DNA of 64,000 nt, taken from positions 6,262,001-6,326,000 of the forward strand of contig NZ_CP034689.1 in NCBI RefSeq assembly GCF_003994415.1, in the 5' to 3' direction. This stretch comes from Achromobacter spanius (GTDB lineage: Bacteria > Pseudomonadota > Gammaproteobacteria > Burkholderiales > Burkholderiaceae_B). Numbering within the stretch: position 1 is the first letter of the stretch; each line of letters begins with the position of its first letter. The notes under the pieces were generated by a model. The model was not told where the DNA came from. It searched no databases and saw only the letters and a program-made list of their open reading frames with translations. The translations under genes and the position numbers were made by a program. Positions 9,074 to 18,314 of the stretch are shown here, in pieces.

Positions 9074-9200
9074 CAGGCGCTTCTCCGTTGTTGAATGTGT
9101 TTATGGGTGATGCTGGCCCGCATCGTTAGGAAATTGCTCCAGGGCGACAGCGTGGTCGCGAATGTCAATTTCCTTGTCGACCTGTTTTGCTGCAAAACAC

Positions 9201-10658
9201 TCATGGCCGAGCCCTCCGCTCCGCCATCACCGCGCGTAGCTCTGCGATTCGGGCGCGTCCCTCTTCCTTCGACGAAGGCTGAGGACCCGGGCAGGCCTTC
9301 GCCGCCACCACAGCCTCCGCCGCCCGCACCGAGGCGGAAACCGCAACCAGGTTGCGACGACGCTGTTCTTCAAGATGGGCAAGCTCGGGCACGAATCGTC
9401 CTTGCTGGGCCAGGAGAACCAGTCGCCTCAGGTATCCGAGCGGGTTCTCCACAGATTGCCGTCTTGCTCGCGCGCCAAACTCGTCGAGCAGGGTTTGCCG
9501 GACAGCAGTTGGCGCGTAGCCAAGAATCGTGATCGCGCCCTGCCTGCTCTCTTGCGGAAGCACGTCTGGCCACAGAAGGGAGTCCAAATCAACCACCACT
9601 GACTCGTTTCGCTGCAAAACGGCCTCCCGTGCGCGCGCGTGGGTTGTGGTCGTTGCTGTATTCGGACCTGTAGTCGTATCCCTTATAGAAGTGGACGAAT
9701 CTGGCAAACTGCTATGCATGTTTCCAGCAATCTGCAATGTACGAATCCCACAATCTGATATTTCCGGTTTGGCATTACCAGTTTGTCGGTTTCGTACATT
9801 GGCAGGCGCGGGGCCCGCTTGCGGCATAGTCTGCCCCGGCTCGCCCCTAGACATTTGGAATGCCTGGTGGCGCCGCGTGGTCGCCAAACCTTCCACCTCA
9901 GCCCTCTTTCGGGCTGCTGCTTGAGATGCGAACTGTGCTTCCAGAAGCTTGCAGAGCAGTGCGGGATCTACTTGCGTGTAAACGCGCTTGGCGCCGCGGT
10001 TCAGGTAGAACTCCTGTACGAGACCTAGCTCTTTCAGCTTATCCTTGGCGTTCTCCAACGAGCGTCTATTCAGCGCGAGATCCTCTTGCCAGTTGAGTGC
10101 GGTCAGGCTGAACCAGGGATACCCGGACTCGACGGACTTGCGCTGAAGCTGGAGCAGTCGCGACAGAAGTAGACCGGCGTTCACTCCGCCGGTCACGTCT
10201 GCCAGGATGCGGTGATACGCCGTAGTTGGCCCGAGCAGATCCCGCACCGCGCGCTCAGGCGCGCGCATGAACTCAAATGTGAGTTCGACAGGAAGGGCCT
10301 CCTTCCTGCACACCTCCAAGGCCCTCGCTATGTTCGGAAGGTTCATTCGATACCACAACGTGGCTGGCCGGCCCGCCAATGTCTCCTCTACGAAGCCGAG
10401 ATTGCGGAGCCTGCGGCGCGCGGTGTCGAGCTCCGCGCGCGACAGGCCTGTCTCAAGCCACCACTGCTGCTGAGTTTTAAAGATCCAGCCGTTGGTTTGA
10501 GCTACGTCTCGTCCGGTTCGCGTCCAATGCGCGAGCTGGGACAGTACGATCGCCGCCTTCGGATTCCCGGTCATACGTGCCAAGAACAGTCCAAAGGCGA
10601 TAGGCCGGCTCCGCTTCAGGGCCAGCCAAAGTCGGTCGTAGGCGATGTTGGTCGACAT
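9201..10658 (-). CDS. STY4528-type pathogenicity-island replication protein
   Basis: This 485-aa protein is the probable replication initiator of the element. It contains two related winged-helix-like modules: about residues 30-110 (KAAIVLSQLAHW ... LRNLGFVEE) and about 155-235 (NAGLLLSRLLQL ... LKELGLVQE). Each has the pattern hydrophobic helix, recognition-helix region, then a LxxLGxVxE wing. A long Ser/Thr/Asn-rich linker (about 270-345) leads to an Arg/Ala-rich C-terminal domain. Position between the DUF2857/wHTH genes and the PFL_4669 gene matches SPI-7-class elements. The start at 10658 lies 8 bp after the upstream wHTH gene stop, so they are likely co-transcribed. Confidence 0.75.
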   Translation of the reverse strand: MSTNIAYDRLWLALKRSRPIAFGLFLARMTGNPKAAIVLSQLAHWTRTGRDVAQTNGWIFKTQQQWWLETGLSRAELDTARRRLRNLGFVEETLAGRPATLWYRMNLPNIARALEVCRKEALPVELTFEFMRAPERAVRDLLGPTTAYHRILADVTGGVNAGLLLSRLLQLQRKSVESGYPWFSLTALNWQEDLALNRRSLENAKDKLKELGLVQEFYLNRGAKRVYTQVDPALLCKLLEAQFASQAAARKRAEVEGLATTRRHQAFQMSRGEPGQTMPQAGPAPANVRNRQTGNAKPEISDCGIRTLQIAGNMHSSLPDSSTSIRDTTTGPNTATTTTHARAREAVLQRNESVVVDLDSLLWPDVLPQESRQGAITILGYAPTAVRQTLLDEFGARARRQSVENPLGYLRRLVLLAQQGRFVPELAHLEEQRRRNLVAVSASVRAAEAVVAAKACPGPQPSSKEEGRARIAELRAVMAERRARP

Positions 10659-10665
10659 ACGACTG

Positions 10666-11124
10666 TCAGCTACTCAGGCTCGGAGATGGACGCGCCAGCG
10701 CCGCGTTCGCGGCCTGTACGCGTAGTTCCCTATCCACTACCAGCCAGTTGACGCGAACGGCCGTTCGCGGGGGCATTCCGATGCGCATCGTTTCCAGAAA
10801 GCCGTTCCGCTCCAATAGTCTTCGCGCTGTGAGCTGCTCTTTGTAGGACAGTCCCAGGCGCGAACGCCATTCCTCCGCGTCGATATAGACCCAGTCGCCC
10901 GCTAGTTCGGTCAGGTCGGATTGGGCGGCAAGGTCGCTCAAGATGGCCGCAGCGTTGAGACTGCCTGCGAGCTCTACGAAGGCGCGATGGATGGTGATCG
11001 GCGCGTCCAAGACTCTTAGCAAGTAATGCTCGTTGGCCTGGTCGCGCTGGGCGACGGCATCCGTATCGGCGTTCGCTGTGTACTGTCGCCCGTAGGGATC
11101 GAGCGCAAAATCCCATGCTGTCAT
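10666..11124 (-). CDS. Small winged-helix protein related to the replication protein
   Basis: The 152-aa product contains one winged-helix-like module (about residues 45-135) whose SLNAAAILSDLAAQ, GLSYKEQLTARRLLE and RNGFLETM segments parallel the two modules of the next gene. I chose the ATG at 11124 because GGGAG lies 6 nt upstream. It may be a DNA-binding partner of the replication protein, or arise from duplication of its domain. The gene pair is separated by 7 bp. Confidence 0.65.
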   Translation of the reverse strand: MTAWDFALDPYGRQYTANADTDAVAQRDQANEHYLLRVLDAPITIHRAFVELAGSLNAAAILSDLAAQSDLTELAGDWVYIDAEEWRSRLGLSYKEQLTARRLLERNGFLETMRIGMPPRTAVRVNWLVVDRELRVQAANAALARPSPSLSS

Positions 11125-11298
11125 TGCGGACTCCCGTCTGGGCACACGTGCCGACCCTCGGTGACGAACTGAGGATCGTTCGCAGCGCTTCCGCGTCGAT
11201 CAAAGAGGCGAATTGGGAACCACGCAGGGTCGATGGGCGAAGCCAAAGGTCCCAAGCCCCTCCTGGGCATTGGGAAGCAACTCAACAGCGACAGGATC

Positions 11299-11508
11299 CT
11301 AATCACGGCCGGCCCTCCACAGGCCGGCACGGCCTGACATCGCCTTCATAGGGGGCTGATCTGCCGCACGTTCCACGACCCGTTGCATCGCGAGTGTGTA
11401 CGTCAGCGGGCGAAACGCCGGCGTGCCCTTGAGGACGGTGACCATGGCACCAGGAGCATCCTCGCCAGCGTTTGCGGGTAAGGCCCGCGGTGATTTTGTC
11501 GCAGTCAT
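11299..11508 (-). CDS. Possible 69-aa element protein
   Basis: An ATG at 11508 has GGAG 7 nt upstream and lies 13 bp after the DUF2857 gene stop, in the same direction, so it fits the operon. The product starts MTATKSPRALPANAG and is rich in Ala and Pro with a basic tail. It matches no family I know and is short, so it could be a chance frame. Confidence 0.4.
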   Translation of the reverse strand: MTATKSPRALPANAGEDAPGAMVTVLKGTPAFRPLTYTLAMQRVVERAADQPPMKAMSGRAGLWRAGRD

Positions 11509-11521
11509 CGGCGATCTCCAG

Positions 11522-12052
11522 TTAGCGCTGATTGAGCGCGGCGAACAGTGTGAGAAGCGTGTGCTTTGGAAATGCCTCATGGAGTGCGAGATATCGCTCC
11601 CGGACGTCAGAAGTGGTCCCCTGCAGCTCCTTCCAAATGCTGTGCACCCGAAGGTATTCCGCTGGATCCAGCTCAACGGCTGGGCCAGGCGGACTTAGCC
11701 GCATATGCGCCCGCATCTGGTCCACTTCCGCTGCCGGTATTGCCGGAAACAGCGCGCGGATCAGCGATCCGCCCGCTTGTGCGCGGAGAAACCGTCGAAG
11801 CTGCGCCATGAGCTCCTGGCGTCGCTGGTGCTCGCTCTGTTGTTCCACCAGTGCTTCGGGGTCCACGTAGATGCGCACCGTGACTGCTGGAAGCATTGCA
11901 TCAAGCCCTCGATCGCGAAGGCCAGCCAATAAAAGTTCCGCCGTGTGCTGTGGTAGCGCCCCGTCGGCATGTGCGCGCCGCCGGATCTGTTCGTTCAGCT
12001 CTCGCAGCGCTTTGCGTTTCAGGGTGGGATGGGTCAACTCCAGGAAATTCAT
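11522..12052 (-). CDS. DUF2857-family ICE protein
   Basis: This 176-aa, mostly helical, Arg/Leu-rich protein overlaps the parB stop codon by 4 bp. The call to DUF2857 comes from size, composition and the fixed position directly after the ParB gene in SPI-7/PFGI-1-type elements. Conserved-looking features are LTHPTLKRKALRELN at the start and KHTLLTLFAALNQ at the C terminus. The biochemical role of the family is unknown; coupling to parB suggests a role in replication or partition. Confidence 0.65.
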   Translation of the reverse strand: MNFLELTHPTLKRKALRELNEQIRRRAHADGALPQHTAELLLAGLRDRGLDAMLPAVTVRIYVDPEALVEQQSEHQRRQELMAQLRRFLRAQAGGSLIRALFPAIPAAEVDQMRAHMRLSPPGPAVELDPAEYLRVHSIWKELQGTTSDVRERYLALHEAFPKHTLLTLFAALNQR

Positions 12053-13695
12053 GACGCGCCTCCAGTCAACTCCACCGGCACGCCCACCGATTGCCAGAAT
12101 GAGTCCTTCGAACGCTCAGGAAATGCTTGATTGAACTGTCGGACGGCTTGGATCACCCTGAGATACACAAGCCCAGTGGCATCATCCGGGTCCGTCATTC
12201 GACGCACGACGTGGTAGGAGCCGTCTGCGTAAACCGGGTCTCCCAACAGGTTGTCGCACGCATCCTGCCAGGAGTCAGTGCTTTCGGCGTGGAGCTTGAA
12301 GTCTGACTCAAGGGACAGAGCCGCGAGGCCTGCGGGCGTGTTTTGTTGCGACAGAAGGACCAGCCACCACCACGCGTAATAACGTTCGGCGTAGTCCCCA
12401 CCCTGCAGAGCTTGTTCTTGCAATGAGCCCAGGTCGCCGCCAACATCCTTGGGTATCTCGACCATGAAGCGCAAAGGCAGCTCGTCAACGGACAGGAGGC
12501 ACCCTTGAAGATGGCTGACCGTCACGAGTTCCTCCAGCGCATGCCAGAGTTCCCGTTCGGCGGAGCCTCGACTGTCGGCGGGCGGCTGCTTCGAACTCGG
12601 CTGCGCGCCGGCGGCTTCAGTGTCGTGCTCACCATTCCGCCGCGAGGTTGAGGCATTGGAGGTTTCATGCTGCGGAGGCAGCTTCATCTGCGTGGCCACG
12701 TTCGCTGAATCACGGCCTGAACTTTCATCGGCACCGTCCGAGGCTTGCGTGTCTGCCAGGGAGCTGCCTGGTGCTGGCGCATGCTGCTTCGCGTCACGCA
12801 CCAAGCTCGCGGATTCAGCGTCCGGATTAGCCTGGAGGATCTGCACCGCGCGTTGGAGCTCGTCCACCGTAAGACTGATGCGCTGGGCGAAGTTCTCGTC
12901 AAGACGAGCAGTGAATGCCGCGAAGTCCAGCGACTTGGTCGCGACGTAGCGCTCTCGCATGTGATCGATCGCGAGCGTCCAAGCCTGGTCGAGAGCCTCC
13001 TCGGCACCAAGCTTCGCCGCAATCGTCGCCAGCCGACTGCGTGCCGGTATGAAGCGGTCCTGCACATCGCGCCTGGAGAGCTGGCTGGCCGCGCACGCCA
13101 GGTCGGCCAGATGCTTCATGGTGAAACCATAGTGGCTCAGAAGCGCAGGGGACGCCTGTATTCCTTCACCTGCTTTGAGGTGTTCGGAAAAGTCACGCAA
13201 GCTCATCGGGCCGCCGCGTTCGCGCTCCACCTCCTGCTTCAGGTCAAAGGTCGAACGCGCTGCGTCCCAAAACAGCAGGCCCGAGCGTTGGTCGTTCTCC
13301 ACCATATGGGCCGCGAGAAGGGCTGCCTCGCTGCGGTACGGAACCTTCACGAAGTCCATATGCAAGAACTGCATATGGCCTTCGGCGACCAGTTCCTGCA
13401 GGATTTCCAAGCGGGTGTTGCCGCCCTTAGCCGGGATGTACTGCTTCTCGCCAGGTCTCTGCGTAACAGCAATCATCTGATCGAGGCCGCGCGTGCGGAT
13501 CGACTCCTTGATCTCGTCGTACTTTTCATTGCGAACCGTCCGCGGGTTGCGCTCGTACAGACGGCAGTCGTCTCGGACATTGAGGGTAATCACGTTGGTC
13601 AACGCCGAGTCGATTGCGGCAGGGTCCGGCGACCTTTCGCTCAGCCGCGAAGCGATCATTTGGTCCAGGTCTACTTTCTTCGATGCGGGCTTCAT
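12049..13695 (-). CDS. parB: ParB-family partition protein, PFGI-1 class
   Basis: This 548-aa protein carries a ParB/Srx-type N-terminal domain (about residues 40-130) with YERNPRTVRN, IKESIRTRGLDQMI and AKGGNTRLEIL, the last resembling the GxRR-type nucleotide-binding box. Residues of about 170-215 look like the helix-turn-helix region. The C-terminal half is Ala/Ser/Gln-rich and then a separate domain. It is much longer than chromosomal ParB (about 300 aa), as in the TIGR03764 PFGI-1-class ParB proteins. It should bind centromere-like sites and work with the ParA encoded at 14318-15169. Its start overlaps the upstream gene by one base (TGATG). Confidence 0.85.
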   Translation of the reverse strand: MKPASKKVDLDQMIASRLSERSPDPAAIDSALTNVITLNVRDDCRLYERNPRTVRNEKYDEIKESIRTRGLDQMIAVTQRPGEKQYIPAKGGNTRLEILQELVAEGHMQFLHMDFVKVPYRSEAALLAAHMVENDQRSGLLFWDAARSTFDLKQEVERERGGPMSLRDFSEHLKAGEGIQASPALLSHYGFTMKHLADLACAASQLSRRDVQDRFIPARSRLATIAAKLGAEEALDQAWTLAIDHMRERYVATKSLDFAAFTARLDENFAQRISLTVDELQRAVQILQANPDAESASLVRDAKQHAPAPGSSLADTQASDGADESSGRDSANVATQMKLPPQHETSNASTSRRNGEHDTEAAGAQPSSKQPPADSRGSAERELWHALEELVTVSHLQGCLLSVDELPLRFMVEIPKDVGGDLGSLQEQALQGGDYAERYYAWWWLVLLSQQNTPAGLAALSLESDFKLHAESTDSWQDACDNLLGDPVYADGSYHVVRRMTDPDDATGLVYLRVIQAVRQFNQAFPERSKDSFWQSVGVPVELTGGAS

Positions 13696-13919
13696 CAGTT
13701 GCCCCTCAGGATTGGCAGCTTTTCGTCCTCGCCAGCGAGGGCGGTGGCCATGAAAAGCAAGTCGTCTTCATCAAGCACGCCGAGGTTTCGATACGCGCTC
13801 ACGGCGCCTAACACCACGCCCAAGTGCAGGGCGCGTTCGGGGGAGCCCGCGGTTGCACGATGCAAAAGATCGAGCTCGGTGCTCAAGTGCAGGAGAGCAA
13901 GCTCCTTGTTCGTGCTCAT
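13695..13919 (-). CDS. Small hypothetical protein between parA and parB
   Basis: The ATG at 13919 overlaps the stop of the preceding gene (ATGA), with a purine-rich GGGAGGG a few bases upstream; the stop overlaps the parB start. The 74-aa product (MSTNKELALLHLSTELD...) is helical and unrecognised. Tight coupling on both sides makes it very likely real. In typical PFGI-1-class elements the space between parA and parB holds a DnaB-type helicase, which is absent here. Confidence 0.65.
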   Translation of the reverse strand: MSTNKELALLHLSTELDLLHRATAGSPERALHLGVVLGAVSAYRNLGVLDEDDLLFMATALAGEDEKLPILRGN

Positions 13920-14314
13920 GCCTCTACCCTCCCCGAGCTGATGGCGGACCACGCTTTCAAGTAGGGCGTTGGGTCCGGCACGATAAAGATCGGGCGGTGG
14001 ACCCAGCGATGGAGGACTGGGTCTTCAAAAATTCTTGCGGCCTCGGTCTCTGAGACGCCCATAAGGCTCATTTCGCTGAAGCTCACGACTTCGGAGGGAG
14101 CCGTCGACGTAGAATCAAGGCCGACGGGTCGCATCGCGAGGAGAGCGGTCTGCACTACGGCAGCAGCACGCGCGCGTCGCATTTCCAGGGGCGCGTGATC
14201 TGAAGACACGGCCACGTAAAACGTCAGGGGCGGCTGCTCTCCTCCAGCAGGCGCGGTTGCGCGGAACACGTCTCCGATGTCCGGCAGTTCGGGAAGTCTA
14301 ATGGCTCTTTTCAT
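13916..14314 (-). CDS. Hypothetical protein downstream of parA
   Basis: The 132-aa product starts MKRAIRLPELPDIGD, three bases after the parA stop. It contains a beta-rich central section and an ARIFEDPVLHRW segment. No family is recognised. Its immediate coupling to parA and to the next small gene places it in the partition operon. Confidence 0.65.
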   Translation of the reverse strand: MKRAIRLPELPDIGDVFRATAPAGGEQPPLTFYVAVSSDHAPLEMRRARAAAVVQTALLAMRPVGLDSTSTAPSEVVSFSEMSLMGVSETEAARIFEDPVLHRWVHRPIFIVPDPTPYLKAWSAISSGRVEA

Positions 14315-14317
14315 TGC

Positions 14318-15169
14318 TCAAGCCCCCGCGTCACTAGGCTGGCCCTGACCGTCCACGTAGATGCCGTTCAATGCGGGGAAGAGCTCCCAAGCCAAGCGGT
14401 GCATGACGTCCCAGGGCGACTTGTCCCCCCTGCGACGGTCGTATTGATGAACCGGAATTCGTGCAGTCGTCGCAGCGGTATAGGCGGCTGCATGCGGAAC
14501 GACCGTCTCTAGAATGCCCTTCACCTGCCGATGACCGAGGAAGCTTCGGCGAATTTGATCCGCAACGTGACGCGCGTTGTTGTTACGCTCCAGGGCGCTG
14601 ATGACGACGTATAGGTCCCCACTGCGGAAGTCGGCGCCGAAGTCGGACAGACTGTTCAAAGACTCCATCATGCGCAGCGTGCCGTCTGCAAATTCAGCCG
14701 CAGACAGAACGTCAGGCTTGATCGGCGACAGGATCACGTCCGCCGCCATCGCCGCCGTCTTCTGCAGCTCGCCCGCCGCGCCCTGGGTGTCGATGATGAT
14801 CGCGTGGTATTTCTCGACGGCCGCTGAGCGCCTCACTGCCCGGCGCATTATCAACAGACGATCTTCACGATCCTTCAGCCACGTTTGCAGATTCCCCGCG
14901 ACAGCATCCGAGCAAACGATGTCGATTCCCGGAATCGCGGTCTTGCTGATGCAGTCTTCGGTGACGAGGCCACCGCGCGTAATAACTCGCGTCAGCCCGT
15001 GTTCAGCGCGCTGTTCGATGGGGTAGTACTTCGTCAGGCTGTTCTGTTCGTCCGCGTCGAACAACAGCACCTGCATGCCGAAATCGGCAAATATTCCTGC
15101 GAGATTTGCGCAGGTTGTGGTCTTCGTGACTCCACCTTTGGTGGACGCGACAGCGATCACGTGTGGCAT
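14318..15169 (-). CDS. parA: ParA-family partition ATPase
   Basis: This 283-aa deviant Walker A ATPase should drive segregation or stabilise the excised element. The motif KGGVTKTTT lies at residues 11-19, the LLFDADEQ (Walker A') follows near residue 36, and the Walker B IIIDTQGA is near residue 125. The lack of an N-terminal DNA-binding domain groups it with small ParA/Soj proteins of ICEs. It is the first gene of the long minus-strand operon; the 156-bp region upstream holds three palindromes and a divergent regulator gene. Confidence 0.9.
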   Translation of the reverse strand: MPHVIAVASTKGGVTKTTTCANLAGIFADFGMQVLLFDADEQNSLTKYYPIEQRAEHGLTRVITRGGLVTEDCISKTAIPGIDIVCSDAVAGNLQTWLKDREDRLLIMRRAVRRSAAVEKYHAIIIDTQGAAGELQKTAAMAADVILSPIKPDVLSAAEFADGTLRMMESLNSLSDFGADFRSGDLYVVISALERNNNARHVADQIRRSFLGHRQVKGILETVVPHAAAYTAATTARIPVHQYDRRRGDKSPWDVMHRLAWELFPALNGIYVDGQGQPSDAGA

Positions 15170-15242
15170 GGCGTTCCTCTTTTCGGCGCTAGGCCATTCG
15201 GCCCAGTTGCATACCCGTTCAAGGGCGGTTATCGTTAGTCAA

Positions 15243-15305
15243 AACACGGTTCCGTGTTACACGATTTTGTGTAATTCAGGGCGACATTACCCGAATCCGT
15301 GTAAT
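15243..15305. promoter_or_regulatory. Three related palindromes between parA and the divergent HTH gene
   Basis: Site 1 is AACACGG-tt-CCGTGTT (15243-15258), site 2 is TTACAC-N6-GTGTAA (15257-15274), site 3 is ATTAC-N10-GTAAT with inner CG pairs (15286-15305). All fit a common half-site near TTACACGG. They occupy the promoter region shared by parA and the HTH gene, as expected for a regulator that controls both directions. Confidence 0.6.
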
Positions 15306-15325
15306 TCGGCAAGATAGGACTGGCG

Positions 15326-15693
<368 letters not shown>

Positions 15694-15870
15694 AATCATT
15701 GAGTTTGGCAATTTGCCTAACTCGTACTACCAACTTAGCGGCGCTCAGTGCTACCAAGTTTCTACTGCTTTTTTTCTACTACTTTTTCCGCTGTGAATTA
15801 AACAGCGACCGCTATTAGAACCTATATTCCGTTTTTTTGAAAATCAGGTTTGGGGCTTAGCGACTTCAAG

Positions 15871-15915
15871 CGCTTTGCTACCGACCGCTTTGCTACCTAC
15901 TGCTTTGCTACCGAC
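15871..15915. repeat. Three tandem 15-bp repeats
   Basis: CGCTTTGCTACCGAC, CGCTTTGCTACCTAC and TGCTTTGCTACCGAC follow head to tail in an AT-rich stretch (about 15700-15940) between tRNA-Pro and ispB. GCTACCAAG/CTACTACTT variants nearby look like decayed copies. No coding function is seen. Confidence 0.7.
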
Positions 15916-15943
15916 TTTCAAGCTGGAATATGTAGTTCGCCTC

Positions 15944-16909
15944 TCAGCGATCTCTATTCACCGCGAAAGCGCAGAATTCTAGCAGAGAATCCAGAAAAGG
16001 CGAAACGGGGTAAATCGACAACGCGTCGCGAGCGCGATCCGCCTCGGCCACGGCGGCCAGGCGGGCGTGTTCCAGCGCATCAGTCGCTTGAATCGCGGCG
16101 GCCACCGCGGCGAAATCCGCGTCGCCGGTTTTGATGGCGTCGCGGATCAACTGTTGCTGTGCCGGCGTGCCCACTTCCATCACGCGGATCAGCGGCAGCG
16201 TCGGCTTGCCTTCGCGCAAGTCGTCGCCCACGTTCTTGCCCAAGGCCGCTGCGTCGCCGCTGTAGTCCAGCACGTCGTCGACCAGTTGGAACGCGGTGCC
16301 CACATGGCGGCCGTAGGCGGCAGCGGCGGCTTCCTGTTCGGGGGTGGCGCCCGCCAGCACGGCGCCCACCTGGGCGGCGGCTTCGAACAGCTTGGCGGTT
16401 TTGTAGCGCACCACTTGCAGGTAGCGTTCCTGCGAGACGTCGGGATCGTGCACGTTCAGCAGTTGCAGCACCTCGCCTTCGGCGATCACGGTCGTGGCCT
16501 CGGACAGGATGCTCATGATGCGCATCGAGTCGGCCTCGACCATCATTTCAAACGAGCGGGAATACAGGTAATCGCCAACCAGCACGCTGGCGGCGTTGCC
16601 GAAGACCGCGTTGGCCGTTTCGCGGCCACGGCGCAGGTCAGACTCGTCCACCACGTCGTCGTGCAGCAAGGTCGCGGTGTGGATGAATTCGACCACGGCG
16701 GCCAGCAGTTGGTGATGGGTGCCTTCGTAACCCAGGGCTCGCGCCACCATCAACACCATGGCCGGGCGCATGCGCTTGCCGCCCGCGCCAATGATGTAGT
16801 CGCCAATCGTGCGGATCAGGACCACGTCCGAATTCAGCCGATCGCGGATGACCGCGTCGACAGCCTTCATGTCGTCTGCAATGGGGGCAATAAGCGCGGG
16901 GAGATTCAA
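15944..16909 (-). CDS. ispB: Polyprenyl (octaprenyl) diphosphate synthase
   Basis: This trans-prenyltransferase builds the ubiquinone side chain by condensing IPP units on an allylic diphosphate. The first Asp-rich motif DDVVD is at about residues 84-88 and the second, DDVLD, at about 210. GGKRMRP precedes the first motif as usual. I use the TTG at 16909 (321 aa), giving the N terminus (M)NLPALIAPIADDM; the ATG at 16870 is a later alternative, and the frame stays open upstream without a better start. In many betaproteobacteria ispB lies divergent from rplU; here two metabolic genes separate them. Confidence 0.92.
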   Translation of the reverse strand: MNLPALIAPIADDMKAVDAVIRDRLNSDVVLIRTIGDYIIGAGGKRMRPAMVLMVARALGYEGTHHQLLAAVVEFIHTATLLHDDVVDESDLRRGRETANAVFGNAASVLVGDYLYSRSFEMMVEADSMRIMSILSEATTVIAEGEVLQLLNVHDPDVSQERYLQVVRYKTAKLFEAAAQVGAVLAGATPEQEAAAAAYGRHVGTAFQLVDDVLDYSGDAAALGKNVGDDLREGKPTLPLIRVMEVGTPAQQQLIRDAIKTGDADFAAVAAAIQATDALEHARLAAVAEADRARDALSIYPVSPFLDSLLEFCAFAVNRDR

Positions 16910-17078
16910 GACGTATCCGACAAGTGAAACGAGCCGCAAGGGGGCTCTTACCGCTGGGCCCGCCAGGTGTGGCGGGGGATTCGACCAGCGATTATACGGG
17001 GTGTGATTACGGGCGCCGACAGGGGCGACCACGGGGCGGCCCCCGCCGCCCCGATGGCCACGCCGCGCGCCGTCTCCT

Positions 17079-18239
17079 CTAGCGCAGCAGGCCGCGCTTG
17101 GCCAGATTGGCGTACAGGGCGCGCACGCCAAAGGTCCAGGGCGGGATCTCCGTGGACAACTGCAATTCATTGACCAGCGCCCCGATCCGGGCCGAGGCAA
17201 TTTCCACGCGATCACCCAGCTTGTGCGTGAACCCCGTGCCGGGGCCGTGGCGGTCCTGGCTGGGCGAGAACATCGTGCCCAGAAACAGCATGAAGCCGTC
17301 GGGATACTGGTGGTGTGCGCCGAAGGCCTGGCGCACCAGGTCTTGCGGGTCGCGGCTGATTTCGCGCATGTGGCTCACGCCATCCAGTTGGAAGCCGTCC
17401 GGGCCGTCGATGCGCAGCGACACATCGGCCTGGCGCACGATATCCAGATCGAAGTCGCCGTCGAACAGGCGGATGAACGGGCCGATGGCGCAAGAGCCGT
17501 TGTTGTCCTTGGCCTTGGTCAGCAGCAAGGCGCTGCGGCCTTCGATGTCGCGCAGGTTGACGTCATTGCCCAACGTGGCGCCCACGATCTCGCCGCGGCT
17601 ATCCACCGCCAGCACGATCTCGGGTTCCGGGTTGTTCCATTGCGATTCGGGCAGCACACCGATCTGCGCGCCGAATCCCACGGAGGCCATCGGCGGCGTC
17701 TTGGAGAAGATTTCGGCGTCGGGCCCGATGCCCACTTCCAGGTATTGCGACCACTGGCCGCGTTCGACCAATTCCGCTTTCAGCTTGGCCGCCTGGTCCG
17801 AACCCGGCTGCAAGCGCGACAGATCCGAACCAATCAAGGCCTGCATGCGCACGCGGATGTCGTCAGCGCGGCTGGCGTCGCCGCCTGCCTCTTCTTCGAT
17901 CATCCGTTCCAACAGGCTGATGGCGAAGGTGACGCCGGCCGCCTTGATGGGCTGCAGATCGCAAGGGGCTAAGAGGCGCGCGCCGCCCTGGTTTTGCACG
18001 GTGGCGCTCATCAGGGCACGCACGTCGCCCAACGATTCCCCCTTGGCGCTTTTTGCAAGCGCCACGCGGTCGGGCCGGTCAAGCAGATCTGAAACGGTGG
18101 GGGCCACGGCGGTGATGTCGATGACTTCGCCGTTGCGCACCACCACCACGCTGGGGCCGTCGATGGGCGCCGGGCGCCACACACGGCCCACCAGCAGCGC
18201 ATCCGCCAGATCGACGGGCAGTGAATTTTCTTGGTCCAT
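17079..18239 (-). CDS. Fumarylacetoacetate hydrolase family protein
   Basis: The 386-aa product has an FAH-fold C-terminal domain (about residues 175-370) with PEPEIVLAVDSRGEIVG and GATLGNDVNLRDIEG, which hold metal-binding acidic residues, and SHMREISRDP later. Its length and N-terminal extension resemble the sugar-acid dehydratase branch of the superfamily (2-keto-3-deoxy-aldonate dehydratases) rather than small FAH hydrolases; the substrate is not determinable here. I chose the ATG at 18239 (MDQENSLPVD). A divergent IclR gene with a palindrome between them suggests substrate-induced control. Confidence 0.8.
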   Translation of the reverse strand: MDQENSLPVDLADALLVGRVWRPAPIDGPSVVVVRNGEVIDITAVAPTVSDLLDRPDRVALAKSAKGESLGDVRALMSATVQNQGGARLLAPCDLQPIKAAGVTFAISLLERMIEEEAGGDASRADDIRVRMQALIGSDLSRLQPGSDQAAKLKAELVERGQWSQYLEVGIGPDAEIFSKTPPMASVGFGAQIGVLPESQWNNPEPEIVLAVDSRGEIVGATLGNDVNLRDIEGRSALLLTKAKDNNGSCAIGPFIRLFDGDFDLDIVRQADVSLRIDGPDGFQLDGVSHMREISRDPQDLVRQAFGAHHQYPDGFMLFLGTMFSPSQDRHGPGTGFTHKLGDRVEIASARIGALVNELQLSTEIPPWTFGVRALYANLAKRGLLR

Positions 18240-18314
18240 GAGTCTCCACGCTTTATGCCTTGCAGGCGGCATTTGAATTAGGAGCCACGAGTCTAGAAGA
18301 AGGCCGTTATGATG

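Noticed and set aside
12745..13941. 398-aa plus-strand frame opposite the parB-like gene
   Set aside because: The minus-strand protein has clear ParB motifs and coupled neighbours; the opposite frame has none.
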